64,000 nucleotides of DNA. Source: SIG78 sp045585955. GTDB taxonomy: Bacteria; Verrucomicrobiota; Lentisphaeria; Victivallales; Victivallaceae. Numbering within the stretch: position 1 is the stretch's first letter; every line of letters starts with the position of its first letter. Shown here in pieces: positions 6,944 to 16,596 of the stretch. Below the pieces are notes generated by a model that saw only the letters and a list, made by a program, of their open reading frames with translations, searched no databases and was not told the origin of the DNA. The position numbers and the translations under genes were made by a program. The DNA is taken from positions 1-64,000 of the forward strand of contig JAZMZK010000010.1 of assembly GCA_045585955.1 (NCBI GenBank). The letters run 5' to 3'.

Positions 6944-9817
6944 ATGATGGATCATAAAGTTATTTTATCCGCCATTATGGCAGTAATGACTTTTGCCGCC
7001 TTTGCCGGAAAAGTTCAGCCGCTGGAAGTTGATCGTGCCCCCAGAATCGACGGCAAACTTACTGACGCTTGCTGGAAAAATGCGGAAGTCGCCACAGATT
7101 TTCTGCTCTTTGGCAGCAAAAACAAAGCTGTTGCCACCCGCAAGACCGAAGCAAAGATCCTTTACACCAATAAAGCTGTGGTGCTGGGGTTCAAGTGCCA
7201 CATTCCCGATGACAGGTTCCCCAAAAAGGACGATCCGGAGAAGCGGCCCTTTTTGATGGATTGTGTGGAAATCATGCTTACGCCGTCGGAAAGCGAAGAT
7301 GGATTTTTTCACTTTACGGTGAACTGTTTCAACCGCCGCAGTCAGCAGGCTAAAGAACAGGGCGGAGCCGTGGGCAACGCCAGCTGGAATTGCGAATATA
7401 AAAGTGCAGTATACAAAGGCAAAAATTTCTGGAGCTGCGAAGTGGAGCTGCCCTACTCTTCGCTGGAAATCGCCGATGACACCGCCAAATTCTGGCGGAT
7501 AAATCTGATGCGGGAAAGCTACAATTTGCCTCACCGCAATCAGGAAATCAGCAGTCTGACCGGCGACAGCCACATTGCGGCAAATTTTCTGAAAATAACT
7601 CCTCCAAAACGCATAAAGCAGAATTGCTGGCTCTTCGACCCGCCTCAGTTTGCAGATAAAATGGTCGACGGCAAACAGTATTTGACTGTAAAAAGCATGA
7701 TCGGCAACCAGACCGGCAGCAAGCGTGATTTGATTTTCGATATCCGCCTTGCTCCTCAAGCCGGTGGGGTTGCGGTGCAGGAAAGCTGTGAATTTACCCT
7801 GAAAGATCAAGCCAAACTTCTGGCAGTTTCTCCGGCAGTGCAAATTCCCGCCAACGGCAAATACACGGGCAGGATGCGATTGCGCGACAAACACACCAAC
7901 CGGGTGCTTGCCAGCAGACTTTTTACTTGCCAAGCTGAATTCACTCCCATAAAAATCAGCTTTATCGATCCACATTACCGGGATGCGATTTTTGAATCCC
8001 AGAAGTTGGATAAAGTCCGGGGCACCATTGCCGTGGGCACCTCCGCCAACATTGCCAAACTTCAGCTTGCAGTCTACAAAAAAGGCGATAAAAAAGCTAT
8101 TCTTACGCAAAACTACCCATTCAAAAGCCTGACCGGATTTGAATTTGACAATGCCAAACTCCCCTACGGCAGACTGGTTGTGGAAGTCAAAGCGCTGGAT
8201 AAAACCGGCAAAGTTATTGCTGCAACCACCAAAGATTTGCGTAAACTTGAGTTCAAAAGCTACGGCATGTGGCGGGGCAAAGACGGGGTCTGGCGCCGGG
8301 GCGGCAAACGGCTCTTCATCCTCGGTTTGTGGGGGCGTGACATCCGTTACGCTTACAAAGAATACAATCTTTTGCTGCAACCGGCTCAACACCCCGGGCA
8401 ATATCAGCTCCACCACCTCTTTACCGGCAAAAATGCCCGCTTGCTCCGCAATGAAGGTGTCAGCGAAAAAGCCAAAGCCGTCTGGGGCGGCATGGTGGAA
8501 AAGGTCAAAGATGACGATAAAATCATGATCCACTACTTTATGGACGAACCCACCGTTGGCGGGTTCAGTGCCGATCTGCTTACGAAAATGGCGGCACATT
8601 TGCGGGATGTTGACCCCTACCGGCCGTTGATGATCAGCACCACCGCTGGGGGCAACACGATTTTTGCGGAGTGCGCCGAACTCAATGCCCTGCACACTTA
8701 TCACATGAGCACCCGCGCCAAAAAGATGGCGAACTTCAGCAAGATGGGTACCCACCTTGACCGCTGGAAGAAAAACTTTGACAACGCCCCCTTGCACCTC
8801 AAGCAGGATATAACCTGGATGCATCAGGGGTTCAACTACGCCGATGCCGGGGTCAAAGAAAGCCCCATACCCACCTACGAAGCCTACCGCAGTCAGAACA
8901 TCTGTGCTCTGACCATGGGTGCCTGCGGCATATTGCAGTACAACCGCAACGAAGAACAGTTCCCCGAACTCTACATCGGCTTGCCCCATTTGAATAAAGA
9001 GCTGAAACTTATCGGCAACGAAGCGATCATTCAGGATAAACCCAAGGCAATGCCCCAAGCCAGCGATCCGGCCTTGCGGCTGCTGGGCAAATACAATCCA
9101 AACAATCAAGCACACTGGCTGTTGGCGGCAAACTTTTCGGATGAAGCTAAAGAGTACACCATCGACTTCGCCCCCTTCGGCAATAAAGCAGTGCAGGTGC
9201 TTTCGGCAAATCGTCAGGCACAATTCAAAAACGGCAAACTCGTTGAACGCTTTACGCCGTGGGAAGTCAAGGTCTACACCGACAATATGAGCGATTTCAA
9301 ACTTTCAACCGTCAAAGAGATCGAAGAGCAGATCGAAAAAGAGTACGCTAAACGCATCAAACCGGGCAATCTGGCTTATCAGCGGTACGAAAACGAAACC
9401 GTGGAAGTCTACGCCTCCAGCAACGCTTTCAAAAGCCACTACAACGAAGTTGGCTTGTGGCACCTTGCCGACGGCGTTACCAGCGGTCAGGTTTGTGTAA
9501 ACGGTCACAGCAACGGCGTGGTGGTCAGCAAAGATGCCACGCCCAAACAGACTCCGGACTGGGTGGAGCTGGTTTTCAAAAAGCCCCAAACCATCGGCAG
9601 AGTGGTGGTCTACCCCGCCGAAAACTCCCTCAAAGATTATCAGGTGCAAGTGGAAGTCAACGGCCAATATGTGACCGTTGCCCAAATAAAGAACGCCAAA
9701 GGCTTACAGCAGGAACACAAATTTGCTCCGGTCATTGGCAAAAAAGTGCGGATCTTTGTAACCGCCAACAATGGCGATCACACCCGCATTTATGAAGTGG
9801 AAGTTTTTAATAAATAA
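6944..9817 (+). CDS. Secreted CBM9-like / barrel / F5-8C multidomain protein
   Basis: A 957-aa protein with signal peptide (MMDHKVILSAIMAVMTFAAFA). Residues about 25-220 look like a CBM9-type domain (PRIDGKLTDACWKNAEVATD; ILYTNKAVVLGFKCH). A middle region of about 435-700 is barrel-like and carries IHYFMDEPTVGG (DE near 530), a plausible acid/base pair. The last 125 residues resemble a discoidin/F5-8 type C domain (WVELVFKKPQTIGRVVVYP; KKVRIFVTANNGDHTRIYEVEVF). Two ATG codons at 6944 and 6947 both fit the AAAGGAAG ribosome site. Probable exported glycan hydrolase or binding protein of the operon; the catalytic family was not recognised. Confidence 0.82.
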   Translation: MMDHKVILSAIMAVMTFAAFAGKVQPLEVDRAPRIDGKLTDACWKNAEVATDFLLFGSKNKAVATRKTEAKILYTNKAVVLGFKCHIPDDRFPKKDDPEKRPFLMDCVEIMLTPSESEDGFFHFTVNCFNRRSQQAKEQGGAVGNASWNCEYKSAVYKGKNFWSCEVELPYSSLEIADDTAKFWRINLMRESYNLPHRNQEISSLTGDSHIAANFLKITPPKRIKQNCWLFDPPQFADKMVDGKQYLTVKSMIGNQTGSKRDLIFDIRLAPQAGGVAVQESCEFTLKDQAKLLAVSPAVQIPANGKYTGRMRLRDKHTNRVLASRLFTCQAEFTPIKISFIDPHYRDAIFESQKLDKVRGTIAVGTSANIAKLQLAVYKKGDKKAILTQNYPFKSLTGFEFDNAKLPYGRLVVEVKALDKTGKVIAATTKDLRKLEFKSYGMWRGKDGVWRRGGKRLFILGLWGRDIRYAYKEYNLLLQPAQHPGQYQLHHLFTGKNARLLRNEGVSEKAKAVWGGMVEKVKDDDKIMIHYFMDEPTVGGFSADLLTKMAAHLRDVDPYRPLMISTTAGGNTIFAECAELNALHTYHMSTRAKKMANFSKMGTHLDRWKKNFDNAPLHLKQDITWMHQGFNYADAGVKESPIPTYEAYRSQNICALTMGACGILQYNRNEEQFPELYIGLPHLNKELKLIGNEAIIQDKPKAMPQASDPALRLLGKYNPNNQAHWLLAANFSDEAKEYTIDFAPFGNKAVQVLSANRQAQFKNGKLVERFTPWEVKVYTDNMSDFKLSTVKEIEEQIEKEYAKRIKPGNLAYQRYENETVEVYASSNAFKSHYNEVGLWHLADGVTSGQVCVNGHSNGVVVSKDATPKQTPDWVELVFKKPQTIGRVVVYPAENSLKDYQVQVEVNGQYVTVAQIKNAKGLQQEHKFAPVIGKKVRIFVTANNGDHTRIYEVEVFNK

Positions 9818-9833
9818 AATCAGGAGATAAAAA

Positions 9834-10535
9834 ATGAAAAAACAACTTATTTGTGCGTTGTCCGCAGTTTTTGCTGCCACGCTTTTCGCCGCCGAACCGG
9901 TGATGGATCTGGAACTGAACAGCGGCGATACTGCCGCAATCAAAGATCTTTCAGCAAACAAGTGCAAAGTGGTGGTTTCCGCCCCCCAAAAGCTCGCATG
10001 GGCGGAAGGTCCCGACGGCAAAGTATTGCAGTTCAATGGCGACCGCACTGTGCCCCGCAGCGTTTTGCAAATTACGCCGCCCAAAACTTTTGATCTTTCC
10101 AAAGGTTTTACCTTGCGGTTTGCCTTTAAAACTCCCGATGATTACCAGCGCAATGTGCGTTATCAGCTTTTCCAGTTCGGCAACGGGGCAGACAAAGTTA
10201 CCGGGGTAACTTTGTTTTTGTACTGGCGGGCGATCCACTGCCGCTACGGAGTCAAATCCAGCGGTGCCGTTCAGACCCCGGCAAGTTTTGTAGTCAAGCC
10301 CGCCACATGGTATGATTGCGTGGTAACTTACGATACAAAAAATGTGGTGATCTATGTCAACGGCAAAGCGGTCAGCAAGCCGGTTCCCGCTGCAATCGGC
10401 AATATAAAGGGCCGCTGGTTCACCATTGGCGGAACCTCTCCCGCCGGTGCCGGATATGCCTTCAAAGGCTTGGTCAGCACCGCCCAAATCTACAACAAAG
10501 CACTTACAGCAGAAGAAATTTCAACTTTAGAATAA
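9834..10535 (+). CDS. Secreted LamG/concanavalin-like domain protein (paralogue)
   Basis: A 233-aa protein with signal peptide MKKQLICALSAVFAATLFA followed by AEPVMDLELNSGDTAAIKDL. A single LamG-type jelly-roll has the landmarks FDLSKGFTLRFAFKTP, ATWYDCVVTYDTKNVVIYVNG and FKGLVSTAQIYNKALTAEEI. It matches the protein at 2020 along its whole length, so the operon holds two copies in different positions. AGGAG lies at normal spacing before the ATG. Likely carbohydrate-binding and non-catalytic. Confidence 0.84.
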   Translation: MKKQLICALSAVFAATLFAAEPVMDLELNSGDTAAIKDLSANKCKVVVSAPQKLAWAEGPDGKVLQFNGDRTVPRSVLQITPPKTFDLSKGFTLRFAFKTPDDYQRNVRYQLFQFGNGADKVTGVTLFLYWRAIHCRYGVKSSGAVQTPASFVVKPATWYDCVVTYDTKNVVIYVNGKAVSKPVPAAIGNIKGRWFTIGGTSPAGAGYAFKGLVSTAQIYNKALTAEEISTLE

Positions 10536-10554
10536 ATTATAAAGAGAGGGTCAT

Positions 10555-13500
10555 ATGAAATTCAGTTCAACAGATTGTAAACTGCTTGCGTTGGCTGGCT
10601 TAATAGCCTTGTTGAGTACGCCCGCAGCGGTGGGTGCCGATTGGTACACCCGTTACCAGCACACCGATAACGGTCTGGTTGCCGGGTTTGACTTCAACGG
10701 CAACGAACCGGCAGCGATCCGGGATGAGATCAGCCGTAAAACTGCCGTGGGTACAGGCGTAAAAAGTGTGGAAGGCTGGAAGCCGATCGGCAACTATAAA
10801 TTTGAGGGCAAAAAACTCTCGTTCAGCGACACAGCCGATGCGGCAAAACGCAAAGATTTCACCGTAATATTCCACGCTCAAATCAAAGGCAACGGTTACG
10901 CCTTGCTGAAAAAAGGCTCTTTCGGGTTGTTGTTCAGCAACAACAATGTATTGCTTTATTTGAACAGCAACAAGCGTGACCGCGGCATGAAGGGCTGTCC
11001 CAACGATGGAGCGTTCCACACCTGGGCGATCACGGCTGCCGGTAAAAAGGTAAGTTTGTACTGCGACGGCAAGCTGGTCAGATCGATGGTGCTGCCCGGC
11101 GGAGTTACCGCCAACGGCGAGCCGCTGCTGGCAGGCAATTCCGGCGGCTGGCAGAAAACCGATGTGACCGGTTCCATGAGTTTGCTGCGTATTTACTCCA
11201 AAGCACTCTCCGCTGAAGATATTGCCGCACTTTCAGCAGAATTGAAAAAGGGTTCCGTACCCACGCCCGATGCCAGCTTGGTCATGCAGCTGCCGGTGGG
11301 AGCCAGAAATGTCTTTATCGGCGACGATATAAGTTATGAAAAGAAAGAACTTGCCTGGCACTTTGACGGCAAAAAAGCCTTTATCAAACTGCCCGATTAT
11401 CCGCAGCTGAAAAAGAATGTGACCGCCCTGACCGCCGGAGCCTGGATCAAGCCCGAACACACCATGCCCCGCAAGATCTCCGAACAGGGCTACATAATCA
11501 GTGCCAACAGCGGAGCTCACGCCGGTTGGTCGATCGGCACATATTACAACAACGGGATCAATGTGAACTTGATCACCAGCAAGGGCCGCTATTCCGCCAG
11601 TGCCGCACAGGTTCTGAAAAAAGGCGTATGGCAGCATGTGGCATTTGCCTGGGATGGCAAAACTCTCCAGCTCTTCGTAAATGGTCAGCCCGTAGGCAAA
11701 CAGGTGCTTGCTCCCGGCGTATTAAAAGCGTTCAACGGCCGTGCCTGTGTGGGTAAAGCCGCTGACCGCGACGGCATCTACTTTAAGGGCTGCATCGACG
11801 AAGTAAAAATCTTCAACACCGCTCTTACAGTGGAAAGCGATCCGGATACCGGCAAAGCTGTAACCACTCAAGCTGTCAATACCGATGATACTGCATTACC
11901 CCAGCCATTGCCCCGGCTGCACGGCACGGAAAATCACCAGCCGGTTGCCGGGACACTGCTCTGCGACTTTGAAGACCTTTCCAACTGGCAGGTCACCGGC
12001 TACAAAAATATCGCCTCCGGCAAACTCTGCCGCAGCAACGACGACCGGTTGTGGGGCGACTATACCGCCAAGCTCACTTTGCAGGCGGGCACCCATTTCG
12101 ACCCCGCCCGCAAAAAGGTTTCCATTGCCCCCAAAGAACCTTTGCTGATCAATGAAGATTTCGACTACATATCGCTCTATCTCTCTGCCCAGAACTGGAC
12201 AAAACCCACCGGGTGCAAATTGCAAATAACCATTGTGGATGCCGATAATAAAGAGCGTGTTATAGAAATGCAGTCCGCAGAAATACCCTTTATTTTCTGG
12301 TCGGGCTGGTCATTCATGGTCAAAAAAACTCCTTTCAAAGTCAAAACTCCTGCAAAACTCACCAAACTGACTTTCTACAACTTCGGCGGTCAGAAGCCGG
12401 AAGTGTACTATCTGGATAACCTGACAGTCCACAAACTGCCCGCCACCCTCCCCGCCGGGATCGAGATCCCCAGCTGGAAAGAAGTGGGTGCCCCCACCGT
12501 TGCCACCGGCGCCCTGCCTACATTGACCGCCCCCGCCAAGCCGGTAAAACTGATTGAAAAGAATGGTTCATACATTTTCAGTTCGGTGCAAAATCAGGAT
12601 AAACTCGTATATACCTATACGCCCCGCACCGGGACTTTGAGCGATATAACGCTCTCTTTCAATGGTTCCCCCGCCTTTCAGCCCATGCAAGACGGGGGTT
12701 TCCGCTTTGTATCGCCGGATGGCAAATTGCTGGAAGCCAATGATTCCGGACTTGCCTGTAAACTTTTGAGCGTAAAAAAATCCGGCAACACGGTCAAAAC
12801 CCTCTGGGCGTGGAGCTATAAAAATAAAAATCTCTGCACCAGTGGTATTGAACTCTCTGCTCTGGGCAAAAGCCTTTCGATCAAACTTACCGGCGGCAAC
12901 GGCAAAGTTTACGAAGTAAGAACCGGTAACGCTGCCGGATTGCAGGGCGAAGTCATCCTGACCAATCTGCCCTACTGGGTGATCCGCTCCCGGGGAGTCA
13001 ACGATCCGGCGATCCTTTACCATAACAAAATGGTGATGAGTGCAGTTGCAGATATTTATGCAACCAATTCCTCTGCCTTTATCGGCGGCTCGGGCAAACG
13101 CAGCGGCAACACCTACCAGCTCAACGGCGGGGCGGCGTATCATATCAAAAGCGACAATACCCGCAACGAAGTCAGCGAAGTGTTCCATCTGACCGCCAGC
13201 AGCATCGTTGCGGAAGTTGTGCCGCATATTGCCAATCCCCGCAACCCCACTATGGATATAACCAAAAACGGCATTTGGGTAACCCGGATGTGGTACGATA
13301 AGATGCCCTACCCCACTTATTTCAAAGAATACTACAAGATGTGGGAGCTTTACCACCGTTACGGCTTGCGTAATTTGATGATCCGCGATCACCAGACTTT
13401 GGGCAGACAGTATTCGCCCAAACGCCGGGGCGGCTACGATGGCATGGTCGATACCATACTGCCCGATCTGGGCGGCGACGAAGCCGCTGCCGAATACTTC

Positions 13501-14754
13501 CGCAAAACCACCGACGACTTCGGCTACCGCATGGGGCTTTACAGCAACTTTACGCTGCTGCCTTCCGTGGGCAGTGCCGAAACTTCTCTTGATAAGATGA
13601 CTCTGAACTCCGACCGGGATACCCGCTACGGCTCCGGCGGCAGCAAGATGTGCAAATATGCTTACATCATCGACATACAAAAAAGAGTCAATGCAGAACT
13701 CAAACGCAAATTCAAACTCAAATGCACCTACCCTGACCAGTACACCTGCCGGGCTCCGTGGGCGTTTACCGACTCGGACGCCCGGGTGCCGGAAGCCGGA
13801 AAATTCTCTCCGGCACTGCGGGTGCTTGCCAAAAGTTTGATCATTGAGCGGCAGGATTTTGAAATACCCCTTTCCGAAGGCATCATGCAGTGGCCGCTGG
13901 CGGGTTTCTGCGACAGTTACGCCCAGAATGGTTCGCCGGATGACCCGCTTTTCCCCGAATTCCAGCTGCGGAAGATCCAGCCTTTGAGCAACGACTGCGG
14001 TCAGCACTTGCGGTTGACTTTCAGCAACAACATGCGTCTTGCCGACCGTTATCTTACGCTTTCCCTTGCCAACGGCACCATCGGGCATATCTTCGGCTCC
14101 GTCGGCGGCAGACCGCCCAAAAAGCTGAAAACCGAGGTATTGAAAAGCTACTATATATTCAAACAGCTCCAAAAGCATTACGCCGGAGTGCCGGTCAAGA
14201 GCATCGAATACCATTACAACGGCAAACTCCTGACCGCCGCCGAAGCCATTGCCAATAAACTCGTGGGCTACAACCAGCTCCGTATCGAATATAAAAACGG
14301 CACAGTGGTTTATGCCAATGCCAACGCCAAAGAAAATTATACTTTTGAATACAACGGCAAAACCATCACCCTGCCGCCCAACGGTTATTACGCAATCAAT
14401 CCGGGTAAGGTGGAAACCGCCTCGATACTGCGTAACAATAAACGCATCGATTACAGTTTCGGCGACGAATATATCTATGTGAACGGCAACGGTACAAGAA
14501 CCGATTTCGGTGCAGTAAAATGTGCCAATGCTTACGCACTTTTGTTTGAAAACAACGCCATAGAGATCATTCCGGTACCCTTTACCAAAGCCGAAACCAT
14601 TGAGATCGACTTGAGCAAGCTGCCGGTCAAAGCGGGTAATACCCTCCGGAGCCTTGCCTTGGATAAAAGCGTTTTGAGCCAAACAAAAATCGCCTCCGGC
14701 AAATTGACGATCAAAGTTGACGGCAAAGCATTCAGCTATAAAATAACCAAATAA
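10555..14754 (+). CDS. Secreted 1399-aa protein: two LamG domains plus glycosidase-like barrel
   Basis: A signal peptide ends near TPAAVGA (residue 28). LamG domain 1 spans about 30-225 and LamG domain 2 about 240-425 (WQHVAFAWDGKTLQLFVNGQ; FKGCIDEVKIFNTAL). A galactose-binding-like segment (LLCDFEDLSNWQVTG) follows at about 455-620. The remaining part has a beta-rich stretch, then a barrel-like region at about 897-1180 (VTRMWYDKMPYPTYFKEYY; NLMIRDHQTLG; MGLYSNFTLLPSVG), then a beta C-terminus. The barrel recalls clan GH-D/GH36-type scaffolds, but no diagnostic motif settles it. It is the largest protein in the window and probably the signature enzyme of its operon. Gaps to its neighbours are 19 and 14 bp. 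Confidence 0.8.
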   Translation: MKFSSTDCKLLALAGLIALLSTPAAVGADWYTRYQHTDNGLVAGFDFNGNEPAAIRDEISRKTAVGTGVKSVEGWKPIGNYKFEGKKLSFSDTADAAKRKDFTVIFHAQIKGNGYALLKKGSFGLLFSNNNVLLYLNSNKRDRGMKGCPNDGAFHTWAITAAGKKVSLYCDGKLVRSMVLPGGVTANGEPLLAGNSGGWQKTDVTGSMSLLRIYSKALSAEDIAALSAELKKGSVPTPDASLVMQLPVGARNVFIGDDISYEKKELAWHFDGKKAFIKLPDYPQLKKNVTALTAGAWIKPEHTMPRKISEQGYIISANSGAHAGWSIGTYYNNGINVNLITSKGRYSASAAQVLKKGVWQHVAFAWDGKTLQLFVNGQPVGKQVLAPGVLKAFNGRACVGKAADRDGIYFKGCIDEVKIFNTALTVESDPDTGKAVTTQAVNTDDTALPQPLPRLHGTENHQPVAGTLLCDFEDLSNWQVTGYKNIASGKLCRSNDDRLWGDYTAKLTLQAGTHFDPARKKVSIAPKEPLLINEDFDYISLYLSAQNWTKPTGCKLQITIVDADNKERVIEMQSAEIPFIFWSGWSFMVKKTPFKVKTPAKLTKLTFYNFGGQKPEVYYLDNLTVHKLPATLPAGIEIPSWKEVGAPTVATGALPTLTAPAKPVKLIEKNGSYIFSSVQNQDKLVYTYTPRTGTLSDITLSFNGSPAFQPMQDGGFRFVSPDGKLLEANDSGLACKLLSVKKSGNTVKTLWAWSYKNKNLCTSGIELSALGKSLSIKLTGGNGKVYEVRTGNAAGLQGEVILTNLPYWVIRSRGVNDPAILYHNKMVMSAVADIYATNSSAFIGGSGKRSGNTYQLNGGAAYHIKSDNTRNEVSEVFHLTASSIVAEVVPHIANPRNPTMDITKNGIWVTRMWYDKMPYPTYFKEYYKMWELYHRYGLRNLMIRDHQTLGRQYSPKRRGGYDGMVDTILPDLGGDEAAAEYFRKTTDDFGYRMGLYSNFTLLPSVGSAETSLDKMTLNSDRDTRYGSGGSKMCKYAYIIDIQKRVNAELKRKFKLKCTYPDQYTCRAPWAFTDSDARVPEAGKFSPALRVLAKSLIIERQDFEIPLSEGIMQWPLAGFCDSYAQNGSPDDPLFPEFQLRKIQPLSNDCGQHLRLTFSNNMRLADRYLTLSLANGTIGHIFGSVGGRPPKKLKTEVLKSYYIFKQLQKHYAGVPVKSIEYHYNGKLLTAAEAIANKLVGYNQLRIEYKNGTVVYANANAKENYTFEYNGKTITLPPNGYYAINPGKVETASILRNNKRIDYSFGDEYIYVNGNGTRTDFGAVKCANAYALLFENNAIEIIPVPFTKAETIEIDLSKLPVKAGNTLRSLALDKSVLSQTKIASGKLTIKVDGKAFSYKITK

Positions 14755-14768
14755 GGAGAGAGTTTTCC

Positions 14769-15548
14769 ATGAAAAAATCTGCTTCAATTAAACATGGTAT
14801 TGGTGCATTACACGGTAATGCACCCGCTTGCAAGCGGGTATTCACCCTGATCGAACTGTTGGTAGTGATCGCTATTATCGCTATTTTGGCAGCCATGCTG
14901 CTCCCGGCACTTTCCGCCGCCCGGGAACGGGCAAGAGCCACCGATTGCGTAAACCGCCTCAAGCAGATCGGTATCGGTACTATGATGTATGTGGAGGATT
15001 ACAATGAGTATTACCCCAAAGCATTTATGTACAGCGGAGTCGGCTGGCCCCAGGGCTATGTAAATATGAAATATGTTTCCGACCTGGACGATTTTGTCTG
15101 CCCCTCCTTTGCCGAAGCGGTCAAACCTACGGATAAAAAAGCCAACGGTTATATTGAAAGTTACAGCGTGTCGCACTACGGGATCAATTTTCAGAGTATC
15201 GGTTCTTCCAACCGGGATGCAGTTACCGGCTGGACAGCAGATCAAAAAGCCACCCCGGCACGGCTTTCCCAGATAGCTGACCCCGCCGGAACTATTTTCT
15301 CCGGCGATACAGTCATTCCCAGTACGCTCGGTACAGCACGGGTCACCGGCAGCTATCTGATGTACGACTATGCTGTAAACACCAGCACCACCGGATCACT
15401 GCATCCCCGGCATAACCAAGTAGCCAACATAGTCTGTTGCGACGGTCATGTGGAGGGAGTTATCGGCAAAGATGTAGCTGATATCTACGCCAATGGCGTG
15501 GGCACATATAAAAACGCCGGTTCCAAGTGGGATCGTCACGCAAACTGA
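14769..15548 (+). CDS. Pseudopilin-like H-X9-DG protein with long structured leader
   Basis: A 259-aa protein after a good site (AAGGAG). The leader is unusually long: MKKSASIKHGIGALHGNAP, then ACKRV, before FTLIELLVVIAIIAIL. The leader codons contain two adjacent perfect inverted repeats (14802-14824 and 14822-14839). The C-terminus has an exact H-X9-DG (H, NQVANIVCC, DG, then HVEGV). Operon position is between the 1399-aa secreted protein and a DUF4434-like protein. Processing by prepilin peptidase is inferred from the GFTLIE-like junction, although the residue before F here is V, not G, as is common in this lineage. Confidence 0.92.
   Translation: MKKSASIKHGIGALHGNAPACKRVFTLIELLVVIAIIAILAAMLLPALSAARERARATDCVNRLKQIGIGTMMYVEDYNEYYPKAFMYSGVGWPQGYVNMKYVSDLDDFVCPSFAEAVKPTDKKANGYIESYSVSHYGINFQSIGSSNRDAVTGWTADQKATPARLSQIADPAGTIFSGDTVIPSTLGTARVTGSYLMYDYAVNTSTTGSLHPRHNQVANIVCCDGHVEGVIGKDVADIYANGVGTYKNAGSKWDRHAN
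14802..14839. repeat. Two adjacent perfect inverted repeats inside pseudopilin leader codons
   Basis: First repeat: GGTGCATTA (14802-14810), 5-nt loop, TAATGCACC (14816-14824). Second: the 18-bp perfect palindrome ACCCGCTTGCAAGCGGGT (14822-14839). They share three bases and end three bases before the codon-level FTLIE block (TTCACC). An analogous but different pair lies at 63165-63197 in another pseudopilin gene. Confidence 0.9.
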
Positions 15549-15569
15549 TTTTTTTAGAAGGATATATTT

Positions 15570-16478
15570 ATGAACAAAGCATTTATACCCATTACCGGAA
15601 CTTTCATTGACGGAGTTGCCGCCGATATTCCTGCCAATAACTGGACAAAACGCATCTGGGCAAAAGAACTTGCCGAACAGAAAGCTATGGGCATTGATAC
15701 ATTGGTGATCATCCGGGTAGGCTTCAAAGATTCTGCCATGTATGATTCGCCCACGCTCAAATGCACCCTGCACGGCCATTATGATTTGCTGGAATTTATT
15801 CTTGAAGAAGCCGATAAGCTGGAAATGAAAGTATTTATGGGCCTCTTTGACTCCTGCAAATACTGGCTGAAAAACGACTGGGCAAAAGAAGTTGACCTCA
15901 ACAGCCGCCTGATCGATGAACTTCTGGAGCGTTATGGTCATCACGAAAGTTTCTACGGCTGGTATATCTCCCACGAAGGCGATATAAAGTTCCATCAGGA
16001 AAAGGTCTGGAAACCACTGGCAAAGAAAATGCGTAGTGATACGCCCGACAAACCGATCTTGATCTCGCCGAGATATGCCGGGAGAAAGTACGAGCCGCAG
16101 TTTGCCGTAACGCCCGAACTCCACGCCCAACATTTTGAGTATCTTTATACAGAAATGGAAGGTTTGATCGACTACGCCGCTTTTATGGACGGCCATGTGG
16201 ATTTCAACGAATTGCCTGACTTTATGGCAGCAACCAAAGAGGTTTGCGATAAATTCAATGTCAAATTCTGGAGCAATCTGGAAACTTTCGACCGCGATAT
16301 GCCGTGGCGATTCCCGGTGATCGAATGGAGCAAGATGCTCTGCAAGCTGGAAGCCGCCAACAAATATTGCGAAAAGATCATCACTTTTGAAGCGCCGCAC
16401 TTTTTGAGCAGCAACTCCTGCTATCCGGCAGCGGCAAACCTCAAAGAGTGCTATCTGGAATATCTGGCTGAACGTTAA
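15570..16478 (+). CDS. DUF4434-like TIM-barrel protein
   Basis: A 302-aa protein with no signal peptide, beginning MNKAFIPITGTFIDG after AGAAGGA. The pattern fits DUF4434 glycosidase-like barrels: AKELAEQKAMGIDTLVIIRVG, VFMGLFDSCKYW, FYGWYISHEG (an acidic residue at a barrel strand end), ISPRYAG and KFWSNLETFD. It is the last gene of the operon and is followed by a strong terminator. Absence of an export signal suggests it acts on imported oligosaccharides in the cytoplasm. Family call moderate; reaction unknown. Confidence 0.75.
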   Translation: MNKAFIPITGTFIDGVAADIPANNWTKRIWAKELAEQKAMGIDTLVIIRVGFKDSAMYDSPTLKCTLHGHYDLLEFILEEADKLEMKVFMGLFDSCKYWLKNDWAKEVDLNSRLIDELLERYGHHESFYGWYISHEGDIKFHQEKVWKPLAKKMRSDTPDKPILISPRYAGRKYEPQFAVTPELHAQHFEYLYTEMEGLIDYAAFMDGHVDFNELPDFMAATKEVCDKFNVKFWSNLETFDRDMPWRFPVIEWSKMLCKLEAANKYCEKIITFEAPHFLSSNSCYPAAANLKECYLEYLAER

Positions 16479-16504
16479 CCCAATAGCAACTTATATAAAA
16501 CAAC

Positions 16505-16539
16505 AACGCACAGGAAACAGCTTTTCTGTGCGTTTTTTT
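16505..16539 (+). terminator. Rho-independent terminator of the first operon
   Basis: AACGCACAG (16505-16513) pairs with CTGTGCGTT (16526-16534), followed by a run of T to 16539. It lies 27 bp after the DUF4434-like stop and closes the 2020-16478 operon. Confidence 0.9.
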
Positions 16540-16560
16540 GTATTTTTGTATTTTTTCCCC

Positions 16561-16589
16561 TTGACAAAGTTGTAAAAATGTTTTATATT
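16561..16589 (+). promoter_or_regulatory. Promoter of the second LacI operon
   Basis: TTGACA (16561-16566), 17-bp spacer, TATATT (16584-16589): near consensus. It serves the LacI-type gene at 16637 and probably the two genes behind it. Confidence 0.85.
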
Positions 16590-16596
16590 TATGTTA

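Noticed and set aside
12568..14787. 739-aa minus-strand frame opposite the 1399-aa protein
   Set aside because: Antisense shadow with biased composition (rich in F, H, G, Q) and no family features; similar long shadows occur at 6965-9223 and 48839-50302.
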